Below the pieces are notes generated by a model. That model had not been told where the DNA came from. It did not search any database and saw only the letters and a program-made list of their open reading frames with translations. Positions 1 through 12,655 of a stretch of DNA of 64,000 bases are shown here, in pieces. The translations under genes were made by a program, and so were the position numbers. The stretch covers positions 14,789,866-14,853,865 of the forward strand of contig JACGWO010000011.1 in NCBI GenBank assembly GCA_034509735.1, read 5' to 3'. Positions within the stretch are counted from its first letter, which is position 1, and every line of letters begins with the position of its first letter. Source of the stretch: Sesamum alatum (taxonomy: Eukaryota; Streptophyta; Magnoliopsida; Lamiales; Pedaliaceae).

Positions 1-3000
1 TGCCTTCTCAATCAGTTCTTCAACAGGGAGGCCGGCTATCGACTCGTCCTTGTGTTGACCAAGTAAAGAAGCAGATGGGTACATGTTCACTCCCATTCCA
101 AGCCTACGGCCGGTTTCCTTACCAATGGCAAGTTGATCACCTGGAATTTACGAAAACAGAAACGATATGAGTATGGAGATTGATTCAGAAGATCAGTAGG
201 TTGACGATGAAACAATTAACTTACCAGTAATCATCTTGACGTTCACACCGAGGTTTAGAGCCCTGCGGATAGTTTCTGCACTATCGTGTCTGGGAGGGTC
301 GAAAAGGGATAAGAGTCCGACAAATTGCCATGGACCGCCCGGAGCATCCTTTGATTTCTCTGGCACTTCCTGAAGAACATAGGACATTTGTTTGTTAGGT
401 AACTGACTAAGGAGCAAAACACCCGTGCATTAAACGATCAGAACTCCATTGGTACGTAACCTGTCTAGCAACTGCCAATGATCGGAGACCACGCTCGGCA
501 AATTTATCAATAACACTGTGGACCTTTTTCTTCAAGTCTTCCTTGCAGTTGCAGAGAGCCAAAATCTGATCCGACGAAAGAAGAAAATAAATTAGTAATG
601 AGTAGATTTGAAAACCATTTATAGGTTGACGGACCAGTACGCCGAGAACGAACTAGAAAGCCCACCTGCTCAGGGGCTCCCTTGCTCGCGCGGTGCCAGT
701 TCCCGTTAGAGTCGATGTAAGTCAAAGCAGTCCTCTTATCCACAGGGTTGAAGGGGAGGAAGTGAACCTCTTTGATTCCAGCTCTTGCCTGAAAATCGGA
801 TACACATCAAATGAGAAATCGTCTTCCTTCCATTTTATGTTGAACATATAACTCAGAGCATAGAAGCAAGAATGAACGAAAAAGAGAAAATAAATATATA
901 CCTCCTTCGGATCAGCAAGTGTACCGACAATGGCAGCATCAATAGCATCTTGATTTTCAACTCTCGAAGCCCTTGCAGCAAGAAGTAGCACGTGATCAGG
1001 ATCGACGCCCTTAGCAAAGACCTCAATCAAGCTTTTATCGACTGTCAGCTTGTTTAACGTTAGAGTTCCGGTCTTGTCACTGCACAAGACGTCCATTCCA
1101 GCCATTTCCTCAATAGCCGTCATTCTCTTGGTGATAGCTCCCTGTTGGGATAGCCTGTGGGATCCAATAGCCATAGTAACGGACAAGACGGTGGGCATAG
1201 CAATTGGAATTCCTCCGATCAAGAGAACAAGGAGATTGTCGATTCCCTTTCTGTACTCCCTGTGTTGAATCGGGTACATGACGATAATCTCAGCCAGCAT
1301 ACCGACAGCAATTGAGCAAATGCAGAAGTTACCGATTGCAGTGAGCACTTTCTGGAAGTGTCCCACCTGGTTGGTGCTGTCGACTAGATGAGCCGCCTTT
1401 CCAAAGAACGTATGCACACCAGTGGCAATGACAACCGCTTCAATCTCACCTTGTTTGCATGTCGAACCAGAGAAAACTTCATCGTAATTGTTCTTGGTCA
1501 CAGGAAGGGACTCTCCCGTCAAGGCAGACTGATCGACCTTTAACGGATCACCTTCAAGAAGACGAGCATCAGCAGGAATGATGTCTCCAAGTTTAATGCT
1601 GATAATGTCTCCAGGAACCAGGATTGCAGCTTCTTGCTCGCTCCATCGACCGTCTCTAAGGACCTGTTGTCGAGGAGCCATCATCGAACGTTATTAGGAC
1701 AACCATTTCGGTTAAGATAAAGTCACAGGTCATGTAATAACCATTATACCTTAGTTTTGGGAGCAAGACCAGCCATAAGGGCTGCAGCAGCATTTCCTGC
1801 GTTGTTTTCTTCGATGAAACTGATAGTCGAGTTGATAACGAGCAAGCAAATGATACCGACAAAGTCTTGCCAATCCGGGGGCTTCCCGCCTCCGTTTGCC
1901 AGCACAATTGCCATCAAAGGCTGCAGCCTCCAATAACCCATGAAGAGTGGATTCCACATAAAACCAAGGAAACTTGAGTAATTTGCTTTCCTGCATCACA
2001 CGACAAAGATTATCATCAACATTGCAACCTAAACACTAGTTTTCCGACATGTTAGATTAATTCAAACTTGTTACAAAGAAAACCAATCATGAAGAGTTTC
2101 ACCTTCTTTTCTTCCAACTTGTTCGGACCAAAATCTGAAGCCTGTTGGCCTTCCTCGGAACTCAACCCCTCTCGGGTGCATTTCAAACTGCTCAAACACT
2201 TCTCAATCGGACTTTTTCCTGTCGTATTCATGACAAAAAACGGTTACTTGACAAACCTCGATACGATAATCAACATACGTAGATTGAAACAACTTTCTTG
2301 CCTATAAGCATATCATATGCATTGAGCTGATCACATGGTGTAATGACTAAAACAACATGTGTACATTTCGAACATCATAGAATCGATCAAAACAAAATTA
2401 AGATAATAACAAAAAACGAACAAAATCCCCGTTTAAAAGATTTCATTTATCTAAATTTAAAAGTAAAAAGGACACCTTGATTTTAATTATCCCAATAAGA
2501 AAAGATTTATCTTATTTTGAAATTATCAGAATATTTTTTTTGTAATTATCAATTATTAAACTTTCCTTATTTAAATCACTAAGTCAAATAAATTAAATCA
2601 TGATGTTTAAAAATAGTACTTCTCCAACCACCACACAACAAAAAATTCAAACTTATACACCCAAAAAGTCCAAAATCAAATTTCCAAAAGTAAAAGCTGA
2701 CTTCAGTACAATATCATCATCAATTTCTCCTTCTACTACTACACTTATCATAATCAGTTAGTTAAAGTCAACTATACTATAATACTCTTAATTAATTTGG
2801 AAAATAACATTCTTTTAATTTATATAATCTTAATTAAATTAGATTATCTTGAACTAATTGAATTTAATTTTTCCACATGGATTGTCATCACACATACATC
2901 ACATACTTGTGAACATGAAGAACTGTTCCTTCACATGAATGCAACATGCAGTCATGTGAACCATGATATGCCAACCATCCAAAGTTGACTTCAATAGACT

Positions 3001-4686
3001 TAGTGTACATGTCAATCATTTATACACTCAATGCATAAAATATCATATATGATACCCATCTAATATATACATGTACATACATACATACATATTTCAAGAA
3101 ACCCTGAATTCATGTATGCATGCATGTGTATGCCCATCCAAACCATTCATCACATGAATGGGTACATGCAGCCATGTGGGACCATGATGTGCGGACAATC
3201 CAAAGTTGACTTTAGGACAATGTGTGTGAGCGGGGCCCACTTGAAGCCCCGCCAAAGAATGGCCTTGGTTTCCCAACAATCACAGCACGCTTCCGGGGTG
3301 CCACTTCCGGGTGGGCCCCCACCCGCCCAAGGGGAAAAAAAATCCACCCCGTGGTGATTTTGTAATATTAAGGAAATCCAGGGGTCACTGTGCAATAATA
3401 ATTAATATTTTCGGACAAGATTAAAAGTAATTTTTGGTGGAAATATAGTAATATTTTTTTTGTGTCAGAAGTCAGTGGTCAGGGTCAGGGGGGGCTGTTG
3501 GCATGTAAAGAAAGCTGCCCGTAACCGTTGATGAAAAGTTGGAGTTCCCAAAACGCAAATATCGAAAATTTAGGGGTCAAGTACCACGGAAAAAGTACCT
3601 CCCTATAAATTCCTTATTAAACTTTAAAAATATATAAATATTCAAATATTCCAAAAAAATACAATAAATTAAATAGATTCCCTTTTTTTTTCCTTTTCTT
3701 TTTTCTAAAAGAGTACAAAAAAGCAGGCGAACACACGAAAAAAAAGACAATTATTATTTTAAGTATGATTATACGAATTCTCATGACCTGCAATGTCGAT
3801 CATCGGCAGTCAGCAAAGCAAATATCAATTGAATTAAAATTCTAAAACATAGTTATTACAAAGATCACACATACGATCGGACAACAAAAGTCGTAATTCT
3901 TGAATAATTATTATCACAAGTCGGACAACCAAGGGGATCGAATTTACAGATACGTCTATTGATTCAAACAGATCAATTTTTATGCAACTTGAGCATGATA
4001 CTACAACAAACTTTCTCTATTATTCATAAAAAAAAAAAAAAAACATCTTGGTTTTTTTTATTCAGTTAGGCTGACAATGATTGACCAAGTTGTCCAACAG
4101 CATCATGTGATATCAAACTTTTTCAAACAAGAATATGTTCATGTTCTTACATATATGTATGTATTCTCATGCAATTTTCTTGTTTCCGTCTACCTTGCCT
4201 AAATTATCTGGGACAAAAAACCAATTTTCTTTTTCTTTTTTTTCGGTTTTTTCTTCCCCATTAATTCCACCCCCACCCCCATGTTCCAAGATATATTGTG
4301 ATTCTTTGCTGATTATGTGGGATACACCTCTATTTTATATATGGTCAAGAAATTATTACAACTTTTGACTATATACCTTCATATGGTAACACAAAACAAA
4401 TCTCTCTCTCTCTCTCTCTCTCTCTAGAGAGGAGGAGAGAGATGGGAATTGAAGCTGATGAGAATAAGACAACAAGTACAAGAATTCAGTCACAAAAAGC
4501 TTTTTCTTGAGCCAGAAAAAGATGGGGGAGTGATGAAATGATGATACCCATAGCCGCACTCTCCATGCGCTGTCTGTGTAAAAGGTTGTTCGTTTCTTCT
4601 TGTTTGTTTGGATACCAGAAAAGAAAAGTAAAACAGACAGAACAAGCGCGCGCGCGCACACACACACACATGAAAGTTGAAGCAAA

Positions 4687-4741
<55 letters not shown>

Positions 4742-5067
4742 AGAAAGAGAGAGAGAGAGAGAGATACGGACAGTAAAGATAGAGAGAAACCTTTTCAATT
4801 CCCCCTAATGTCAATTTTCACATCCGCAGTCGAAATAGCAAAAACAAGGAAAACAAAAAAAGAAGAACTCAGACCAACAGATCCTAATTCCCACAGGCGA
4901 ATTCAGTAAGAATCGAAACAAAAACAACCAAATCCGATGAACATCAAACAGAAACGAAAGTTAAAAAGTAAAAAAAAAGTAATCAATAATAATCTTGTCA
5001 ATTTCATTACCAGATCAACAGTCTCATTCTTGATCTCCTCGAGGCTGATAGCCTTGTCTCCACCCAT
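1..5067 (-). CDS. PMA4: Plasma-membrane H+-ATPase (P3A-type proton pump), PMA4/AHA1-AHA2 type, C-terminal part outside window
   Basis: P-type ATPase that pumps protons out of the cell at the expense of ATP. Exons on the minus strand: 5067-5011, 2218-2103, 1990-1750, 1663-902, 788-666, 565-461, 369-225 and 140-1 (continues). Exon 1 encodes [19 protein letters not shown], the family's usual N-terminus, and is followed by a 2.8-kb intron. Exon 4 holds the actuator motif TGES (about residue 187) and the phosphorylation motif DKTGT (Asp about residue 334); exon 5 holds the nucleotide-binding motif KGAPEQ. Exons 4-8 read cleanly. Exon 2 is 116 nt where 120 is expected and carries about five small indels. 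Exon 3 is 241 nt where 237 is expected and carries four one-base insertions near its 5' end. Exon 4 has NNYDE where relatives have NPGDE. The late membrane segments and the autoinhibitory tail lie outside the window. Family assignment is certain; the exact paralog is inferred. Confidence 0.93.
2932..3211. repeat. Two diverged copies of a ~60-bp block
   Basis: The block at about 2932-2990 and the one at about 3152-3211 share CACATGAATG, ACATGCAG, CATGTG, ACCATGAT and ATCCAAAGTTGAC in the same order, about 220 bp apart. Both lie in the first intron of the H+-ATPase gene. Origin unknown. Confidence 0.6.
4401..4764. repeat. Microsatellite cluster (CT)n, (CA)n, (GA)n
   Basis: (TC)n lies at 4401-4424, (GC)n then (AC)n at 4647-4670, (CT)n at 4691-4718, (CA)n at 4719-4740 and (GA)n at 4741-4764, all inside the first H+-ATPase intron. 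On the gene's strand the block reads as long CT, GT and GA runs. Confidence 0.9.
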
Positions 5068-5280
5068 GTTTGCCTACAGCGATTCGATTTCCCCCTCCCC
5101 TCCTCGATCAGCTCTCTTTATATATCAACGATCAGAAGAAGAAGAACAAGAACTATAAGAAAAAACAGACAGAGAGTCTCTCTCTCTCTGTCTCTCTCTT
5201 TCTTTCTCAGTGTTTGATTTGAATGAGGTTTTTGCTCTCCTCTTCTCACAGGACTCCCCCTATACCCCTCCTTTTATACC
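5068..5280 (-). promoter_or_regulatory. 5' leader and core promoter of the H+-ATPase gene
   Basis: On the minus strand a TATA box (TATAAAAG) lies at 5278-5271, about 205 bp before the start codon. The stretch between is purine-rich, with a GA-type microsatellite at about 5173-5205. No upstream ATG is seen between the likely transcription start and 5067. The start site is inferred from TATA spacing only. Confidence 0.55.
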
Positions 5281-5399
5281 CTCTCCACCAATGATACCCG
5301 CCGTATGTTTATACCTCATGTGGGCCCCCCCTATACGTACATGTTCTCCTTATATGACCGTATTACCCTTCCACCCTAATACATATACATACGCGTATA

Positions 5400-8300
5400 A
5401 ATGTATACATACACTTTGTGTGTATGTATAGCCGCATTAAGTGGGGGTGTGCAGGTGCTTTTCTCAGTCTTGTTACATTGGGGTGCCAACCTTTACACAG
5501 ACGCCGTCCAAATTGGGAGTCTCTGTGGGCCCAACCCCCCCCACCCCCACCCCCACCCCAATCCTCAACATGGCTGTCATTATTGCAGCTCTTACCCCTG
5601 CGTATACACGTATTCTCTGAGTTTAGCATAATTATAAATATTTTATTATTATTTTATAAATTATAAATATTTCATGAGATTAATAATTGCTTAATAAATT
5701 ATTTATTTTCATCCAATTTTATAGGTGAATCGATCAAAATGCTCTTATGTGAATTGAATTTTTTGTATTTAATTTTTAAAATATTTTAAATTTCTTTAGA
5801 CTACGAGAGATTTCTTAAGTTTTTTACACATACGAGCAATAATGAAATTTACCTCGACTAATTCTTTTATAATTTTAAAAAAAATCAAGGACAGAATGGT
5901 CAATTTTAGGCATTTAGTTAAAAACTACAAATATTATGGAGGTATTTGTAATTTTCAAACAAAGAAAGAGTATTTGTAATTATGTCAAACCTCAAAAGAA
6001 GTAGTTGTAATTTACTCCATATACATATGAATAATAATCATAAATGCAGAATTCTATTTTATTTTTACGAGTAATGAATTTTGGAGGCAAATATTGTTCA
6101 TGGTAGTTATGTCTTACAGTTATTTTAGTTGATGAGTCAAGAATTTAGTCTCTTCCAATTGTTATTAATGTTGCTTGATTATTAGTAAATTTAATTTATT
6201 TGTAATGGTTAATTTTTATTAATTTTTGCTTTGTCTATATTTACTTTAATAGTAATTGTTGAATAATTATAATTATTTCTGTGACCCGATAATTAATATA
6301 TCAATTGTTGTAACCGGTTATTTGTTTATTGGTGACTTTATATTCTTTGATAATAAATTCGATTGAGTTTTAGATTTAATTATAGTTTGTCAGTATAATT
6401 AATTACCGTGGTTAAAAGTACAAAATTATAGTGGATACTAATTAATCATGGTTGCACAACAACTATATTGGTTGTTGTTTTTGCAAATGCGGCTTGCTAA
6501 AAATTACTGTGGCAAATACTTTAACCATAGTGAACGATTTTAAAAGAATAGTGATCAATAGCATAAGAAATAATCAATTTTTTTTCTGTGATGTATTAAA
6601 ATTGAAAAAGGCCAATTTGGTAATTTAATTGGTTTTAAGGAGGGCAAAAATTAGGAAATGTAAATTGGAAATAATGACATGATGGTCTTACCATAAATAA
6701 TTAATAATGAAGGTAATAAATGGTAAAAGAAAATAAACCAAAAGCAATAAATAGAAATTCCTTTGGGATAATTAGGTAAAGTGTTCATGATTTTCTCCAA
6801 GATAAGTGGCATAAATGTATCACTAGATTGACAATTATTTATTTTTGTCATATGGTTCATTAATGTTGGATTGGCACACTTATATTATACAATATTTGAA
6901 TTGATTGTTGTTGCAGTAATTAATAAATATTGACTGTCATTCAACTTATCTAAATGCAATGAATGGTAATTTACACTGTGCTTATCAAGGATAATATACA
7001 TATATATATATATATTCAAACATCATTAATTAATAAACCCCTTTTGACCATGGAATAAACCTATGCTTATTTTTTTATAATTTTTAAATGATTTTAATAA
7101 ATATAGTAACTCTATTTTCAAGAAAGTTTATGGCACTAAAAAGAATTCTATTTCAAATCAGATTTGTTCTTTATCCAGTCAATTATGTAATTTATTGGGT
7201 ACATAGTTGAACCCAATTCAAACTCTATTTTTCTAAATTTAAAGAAAAAAGGTTGATGTATTTATAATAATGTTTGAATGAATTTTATTGTTTTAACTAA
7301 TTAACTCTATTTTGAAGAAAGTTGATGACAATGAAAAGAATTCTATTTTGAATCAGATTTATTTTTCATCTGATCAATCATGTAATAAGTGTAATTCATT
7401 GGTTACGTAATCTGTGTTTGGTTGAATCCAATTCGAATTTGAATTTTTCCTGAAGATTTAGATTTACGCAAAATTAGATCTGAATTTTTTATTAAAAAAA
7501 AAGATATTATTTTAAATAACGTTCGATGAATTATTTTAATTAACTCTATTTTCAAGAAAATTGACACCGAAAAGAAGTCTAATTCGTTGTGATTTATTCA
7601 TTAGTCAGTCGTCGACAATCACAAAGTAAATGTAATTCACTTGTTTATACAATCTATTTGGCTTTGGTTGAATCCAAATCGAACTCGTATTTCTCTTGAA
7701 AACTTAAGTTTGGATAAAATCAGGCTTGACTTAAAAAAAAAATAAATCTTTTTTTTTTTAATTTATAGTTGCAATGATTAAAATTGGTATATTTAAATCA
7801 AAGAGCATGATGAACAACTCTTAAGATTCTTTCTGTTTTTTTATTTTTTATATTTTCTCCAAATTTTCTCTTTGGGATTCAAATTCAATAGCATCAGATT
7901 CATGGTTGATATTTTCATCTAATTTAGTATAAAAACAGCAAGGATCCTACTGTCACAGACAATAAAAACACAAAAATAAATCACTGAAAAGATTCTCTAT
8001 TTCTTTTTTTTTTTAATTAATTACACTCCAGTTTCAAATTAATATATATATATATATGTATATTTGCAAAATTTCATATATTTTATATTAATATATTTAG
8101 AGATATCATTCTCAGAATCTCCACTTGCAGATGAGTTAAATGAAAAAGACAGGAAACAACAAAATAAATAAGAGGTCAGAATTAATTTAAGATGTATTTA
8201 TTTATTTTAATTTGTTTATTTGACTTACTACGTGGATGGATATATAGTGCCTTTACAAACCAAATATCGACAAATTCACTATAAATAAATAAATAATGAG

Positions 8301-8590
8301 GTATTCTGCTAATTCGTACTAGAATTAAGGTTCTGATATTTTTTTTAAAAAAAATAAAGACTCAGTTTCTTTTAAATATGTGAATTTATTAATTATACTA
8401 AGAGTTTTGTTATGTTGTGTGTTTAATTGGTAAAGACAAATCATTTCATCTTTTAATATTAGAGATTCTCATGAAAGCTACGCTGATAGGTAATTTATAA
8501 GTGTTGTTTTAAGTGGCTATGATTATTGCTCATCTATAAAAATTATGTTTAATTAATTGATAGTTTAATGATTATCGCCACGCATCCCAC
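5400..8590. other. Gene-free AT-rich region with decayed repeats
   Basis: No supported gene. About 5640-6020 is a decayed relic of the GGGTAAATTAC MITE family: its right part has the family phrases for 'tatttgtaattatgtcaaa' and ends TTGTAATTTACTCC. About 6390-6600 resembles the CACTA-like MITE at 14129. A triplicated block lies at 7107-7690. The remainder is AT-rich with short AT runs. Confidence 0.5.
7107..7690. repeat. Three diverged tandem copies, ~195-240 bp each
   Basis: Copies begin at 7107, 7302 and 7541 with TAACTCTATTTT(C/G)AAGAAA. Each continues with an AAAAGAA(T/G)TCTA-type motif and ends in a phrase like TTGAATCCAATTCGAA. The unit length varies between copies. No coding potential seen. 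Confidence 0.6.
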
Positions 8591-9440
8591 ATAGATTATA
8601 TTCGAGGAGCTTGAGTGACTTACAAGCCCCATTATCTCATCTCCTTAGCGGAATGTCGTTTCAACACTAAATTGTACGATCATCTGTAATTAAAGCGAAC
8701 AATACCTCGTGCAATGAGACATTGTCACTCAGACATCACATAATTTGGTGTCATCTATGGAAACAAAATGTCTGTTCCAAACCTCGAAGGATTGACGATA
8801 TTGTTATGCGTTCTTGATTGCAGATAAGAAACTTGAGTGGCTTCCATAAACCATAATGCCCCATTTCGCCAATAAGACACATTTTCAAAACAGGGGCATC
8901 GTCACTCAGACATCACATCATTTGGTGTTGTCTACGGAAATGAGACCATATGTCCATTCCAAACCCCAAAGGATTGACGATGTTGTTATGCGTTCTTGAT
9001 TGCAGATAAAAAGGTTAAGTGGCTTCTATAAACCGTAATGCCCCATTTCCCTAGTAAGACACATTTTCAAATCAGGGGCATCGTCACTCAGACATCGCAT
9101 CATTTGGTGTCGTCTATGGAAACGAGACCATATGTCCGTTTCAAACCCCAAAGGATTGACGATGTTGTTATGCGTTCTTGATTGCAAATAAGAAGTTTGA
9201 GTGGCTTCTATAAACCGTAATGCTCCATTTCCCCAATAAGACGCATTTTTAGAACAGGGGCATCGTCACTCAGACATTGCATCATTTGGTGTCGTCTATT
9301 GAAACGAGATCATATGTCTGTCCCAAATCCCAAAGGATTGACAATATTGTTATGCATTCTTGATTGCAGATAAGAAACTTGAGTGGCTTCTATAAACCAT
9401 AATGTCTCATTTCCCCAATAAGACACATCTTCAAAACACA
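8590..9440. repeat. 182-bp tandem repeat array (~4.5 copies)
   Basis: The landmark GGATTGACGATRTTGTTATG recurs at 8789, 8971, 9153 and 9335, exactly 182 bp apart each time. Other shared phrases include TTGATTGCAGATAAGAA and GGGGCATCGTCACTCAGACA. The first, leftmost unit is strongly diverged. The last ends near 9440. The copies differ by scattered substitutions, and there is no open reading frame across them. Confidence 0.9.
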
Positions 9441-9787
9441 ACCACAACGCTTATATAAAATTTAGATAAAAAAAGAATATCATCATACAATTTTTATTTT
9501 TATTTTTGTCTTTTTTTGTTGTTTTGACTTCACTTGAAGTACATGAAAGAGTTTGCACAATGTACGTACACACATTATTAAAGCTTAAGCTAAGGATGGG
9601 AAACCGTCAAAATAAAACGGACCATGTGATCACACATCAACCTACTCCATGATGGGTCCCCCTCCCACAAAACACCAAATGGTTGTGGAAAATACTACTC
9701 CAAAGGAACCAAGTGTGCAAGCTAAGTACTATGCTCACGAATTTTAATTGAAATCGAGTTTGATCAAATCTGAATTAATTATATAAT

Positions 9788-10172
9788 AAATTATAGTTAC
9801 TTTTTTTGAAGTTTGGTATATATTACAAATACCCTTTTATTGTTTAAAAAATTGTAAATACCTCCTAGGTTTGTAATCATTTAATAAATAACTCATTTCC
9901 ATCCATTTTTATATATGAAGTGACCAAAATGTCCTTATGCATTGAATTATTTTTTATTTAATTCTTAAATGTTTGTTTGGACTACAATGCACATGGAGAG
10001 GTTTTGTAAGTTTTTCACAGAGGAATAATAATACAATTTGATTCGGCTGATTTCTTCAATTTTAATAAAATATTCAAGGGCAAAAATGATCAATTTCAGG
10101 CCTTTGGTTAAAACAACGAGGGAGTATTTGTAATTATGTCAAACCTTAGTGGAAGTGGCTGTAATTTACCCT
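9788..10172. mobile_element. MITE, GGGTAAATTAC family (family A), degenerate left end
   Basis: The sequence follows the family A layout: a right end TGTAATTTACCC, internal phrases for 'gaccaaaatgtcc' and 'gactacaatgc', and the phrase TATTTGTAATTATGTCAAA near the right end. The left terminus has lost its GGG start. It is non-coding. Confidence 0.65.
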
Positions 10173-10401
10173 TAAAGAAAATTTAGTTTGGATTAATTTT
10201 AAATAGATCTAAACTAATTATGTATTAAATGTATTATACCTATCATATACAATAAATATATTACACCAGTGATATAATTGATCTGATTCGACCAAACTCA
10301 AATACATTTTTTTCTCTTAGTACATGAGATGGATGTCCCATGTTAGCCGTGGAAAAAAGAGAGTCTATCAAGTGTTGTTTAAGAAATCAAAAGGATAGAA
10401 T

Positions 10402-10411
10402 AGAGAGAGAG

Positions 10412-10448
<37 letters not shown>
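10402..10448. repeat. (GA)n microsatellite
   Basis: A run of GA dinucleotides with one interruption (GAATGA). Confidence 0.95.
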
Positions 10449-10451
<3 letters not shown>

Positions 10452-10637
10452 ACTTTAATGAAAAAGGGGGCATCAATAATAGAAAGTCATCGCCCTTAAT
10501 CCAATAGAGAGTCCATACCATTTAAACAAATCACTTATTTATTGGATTTAGATTTTTTATTTTAAAATCTATTCCATCTTCTACTCTATTCAACATATAC
10601 ACGTTACGTGTATAAAATCTTACATAGAATAAAAGTA

Positions 10638-10895
10638 GGGTAAATTACATTGACACCCCCTGAGATTAGGTCCAATTATACAAACATTCCTTGTCTTTAC
10701 ATAATTACAGCTACACCCCCTGAGGGATGTTAGTGTAATATTTTTCAGGAAGTATTAGTGTAAGCTTTGTCTTCAATAGGGGGTGTAGTTGTCATACAAT
10801 TATAACTTCAGGGGGTATAATTGTAATTTTATAAAAAAATATGAGATATTTATATATTTTGATCTAATATCAAAGGATGTTACTGTAATTTACCC
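10638..10895. mobile_element. MITE, family B (TIR GGGTAAATTACATTGACACC)
   Basis: A 258-bp non-coding element starting GGGTAAATTACATTGACACC and ending TACTGTAATTTACCC. The interior carries direct and inverted forms of ACACCCCCTGAG. A second copy is at 34981-35235. Flanks are similar but not a clean 9-bp duplication (ATAAAAGTA left, TAAAAAATA right). Confidence 0.75.
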
Positions 10896-12336
10896 TAAAA
10901 AATATAATGTCATCCTTATACTCGTATCAGGTATATATTAAATAAAATAGAAAATAAAATAGAGTCTGCAACAAAAAATTTAATCCGTTATTATATTTTC
11001 TCACAAGTTGATTCTTATTCCTCTTTCTCTCTCTCTCAATCATACATTGCAGTTTCAATGGTGACCTTTACTCCTAATGGACCATTCATACATGTAAAAT
11101 TCCATACGTCCCCACACTTCTATTAAAAGCTACTACCAAAAATTAATAAAACTTATTCCAAATTCATTTTTTGTCCATTATTAATACTAATATTGGGCTT
11201 TTTTCCAATGTTTATAATTCTTGAAATGAAATTAGTCTTCATCCCTATAGAGAAATTCTAATTCAAATCAAATTTAGCTGGATTATTAATAGTCAAATGG
11301 TCGGCAGTTTTGTCGTATAGTAATGTACAATTTTTAGAAAAAACAAATACCAATATACTTACTTTATTATATGATTAATTACATCGGACAAACTCAAATT
11401 TGATAATTAATTTTTCGTACCCTTTTCCTCCCTCTTTTTCTCCGGAGGAAACATTTTGATGCCTAAGAGGGCAACATAGTCATGCCATAATTATATATTT
11501 CGTGCCACGTCTTTAACTATTAATTGTGTTATCTTTATAAAAGTTTGTAATATTTTTTTTTAAATTTTGTTTTACAAAAGAGGGGTCACTTAAAATTGAC
11601 ATAATAATAATTAATATTATAACATGCCGAACTCCGTACATAATCAAGCTAGAACATAATTATATTGCTAGTAACTCTAATTTTCACGTCAATTTATCTA
11701 TTTAATTATTCCTAGATTTTGGCATTAACAATTTATTGTATGTAAGTCTAGATATCTACTCACTTCAGGGGTGAGTATTTCTGAACGATTGAAAATAAGT
11801 ACTTATCAATTTATTATTGAAAATAAATTGAAAAAAGTATCTTTATCTTGCAGCTTATGTTTTTGAACTGTTAAAATTAAGTTGATTTCAACCAAAAGCT
11901 ACAAACAACTCCCTACCAACTTATGCAGTTTCGTGATAAATATCAAATAACTGTATCTAATTAATAACTACTATTAAAGTATAATAACATTCCATACATT
12001 AGTGGAGTGCGAACCCATGACTTTATAGTCATGGGGCCTCAACTATGCCAATTGAGTTGGGTCTCATTGGCACTAATGTTGTTTAACTTACAATTTTCTC
12101 GACAACTTATTTGCACCATAAAAGCAGAAACTATTGCGATCCCTTTTAATTGTTGAAATTGAGACTCTACGACTATGAATGATGGGTTCAAAGCTCACAT
12201 ATATATATAGGCGTCAGTTAACCTACTTGAATAGTAGTTGTTTATCTATTATAATAACACTTGCCGATTAACTATAGATATTATTAATTGATCAAATAAT
12301 TTATATAATCATTAATATTAAAACTCATAATATAAT
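10896..12336. other. Gene-free AT-rich stretch with a tRNA-like SINE head
   Basis: No gene supported. At 12000-12075, read on the minus strand, there is a tRNA-like segment with an A-box-like AATTGGCATAGTTGAGGC and a B-box-like GGGTTCGCACTCC. It probably is the head of a SINE related to the one at 63394-63615. The rest is AT-rich with no recognisable feature. Confidence 0.45.
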
Positions 12337-12655
12337 GGGCTAATTACATTTTCCTCTTTTAAAGTTTGGTGTAATTATACATAGACCTCTGATAATTTGG
12401 AAAATTATATATAGTACTCCTGAGGTTTGTTTCATCTAACAAATAGGTCCATTCGTTATTCAAAATTTATCGAATTTGTTGATATTACCAAAAAGACTGA
12501 ATGAAAGTCGTAATTCTCCATCGATTGACTTATTACTGAATTATTATAAGTCAAACAAATTCTTTTTTTTTTTTTTGAATCAAACTAGTATTATACATCT
12601 TCACATGTTAATGCATGTGAGGAGATACTTTTCCACCGTTATAATGGTAGTTTAA
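12337..12655. mobile_element. Truncated foldback MITE (family E, left half)
   Basis: Begins GGGCTAATTACATTTTCC and matches, with substitutions, the left half of the complete element at 21289-21825, including the phrases TCGATTGACTTATTACTGA and TTAATGCATG. The match stops near 12655 and no right terminus is found. Confidence 0.65.

Larger units (their letters stand above)
2219..5010 (-). other. First intron of the H+-ATPase gene
   Basis: A 2.8-kb intron after codon 19, with donor GTAATG at 5010 and an acceptor ending CGACAG at 2219. It carries AT-rich sequence, a short GC-rich block (about 3225-3355), a duplicated 60-bp block, and a cluster of microsatellites near its 5' side. Open reading frames on either strand here are low-complexity translations of the repeats. 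No gene was seen inside. Confidence 0.75.

Noticed and set aside
4356..4909. Open frames of 77-123 codons in the H+-ATPase first intron
   Set aside because: They are translations of (CT)n, (CA)n and (GA)n microsatellites.
8590..9440. CRISPR-like regular repeats
   Set aside because: The 182-bp units are contiguous tandem copies without spacers, in a plant nuclear context.
12000..12075. tRNA gene on the minus strand
   Set aside because: Has A- and B-box-like phrases, but the cloverleaf arms do not pair convincingly and a similar segment recurs at 63548 in a SINE-like setting.
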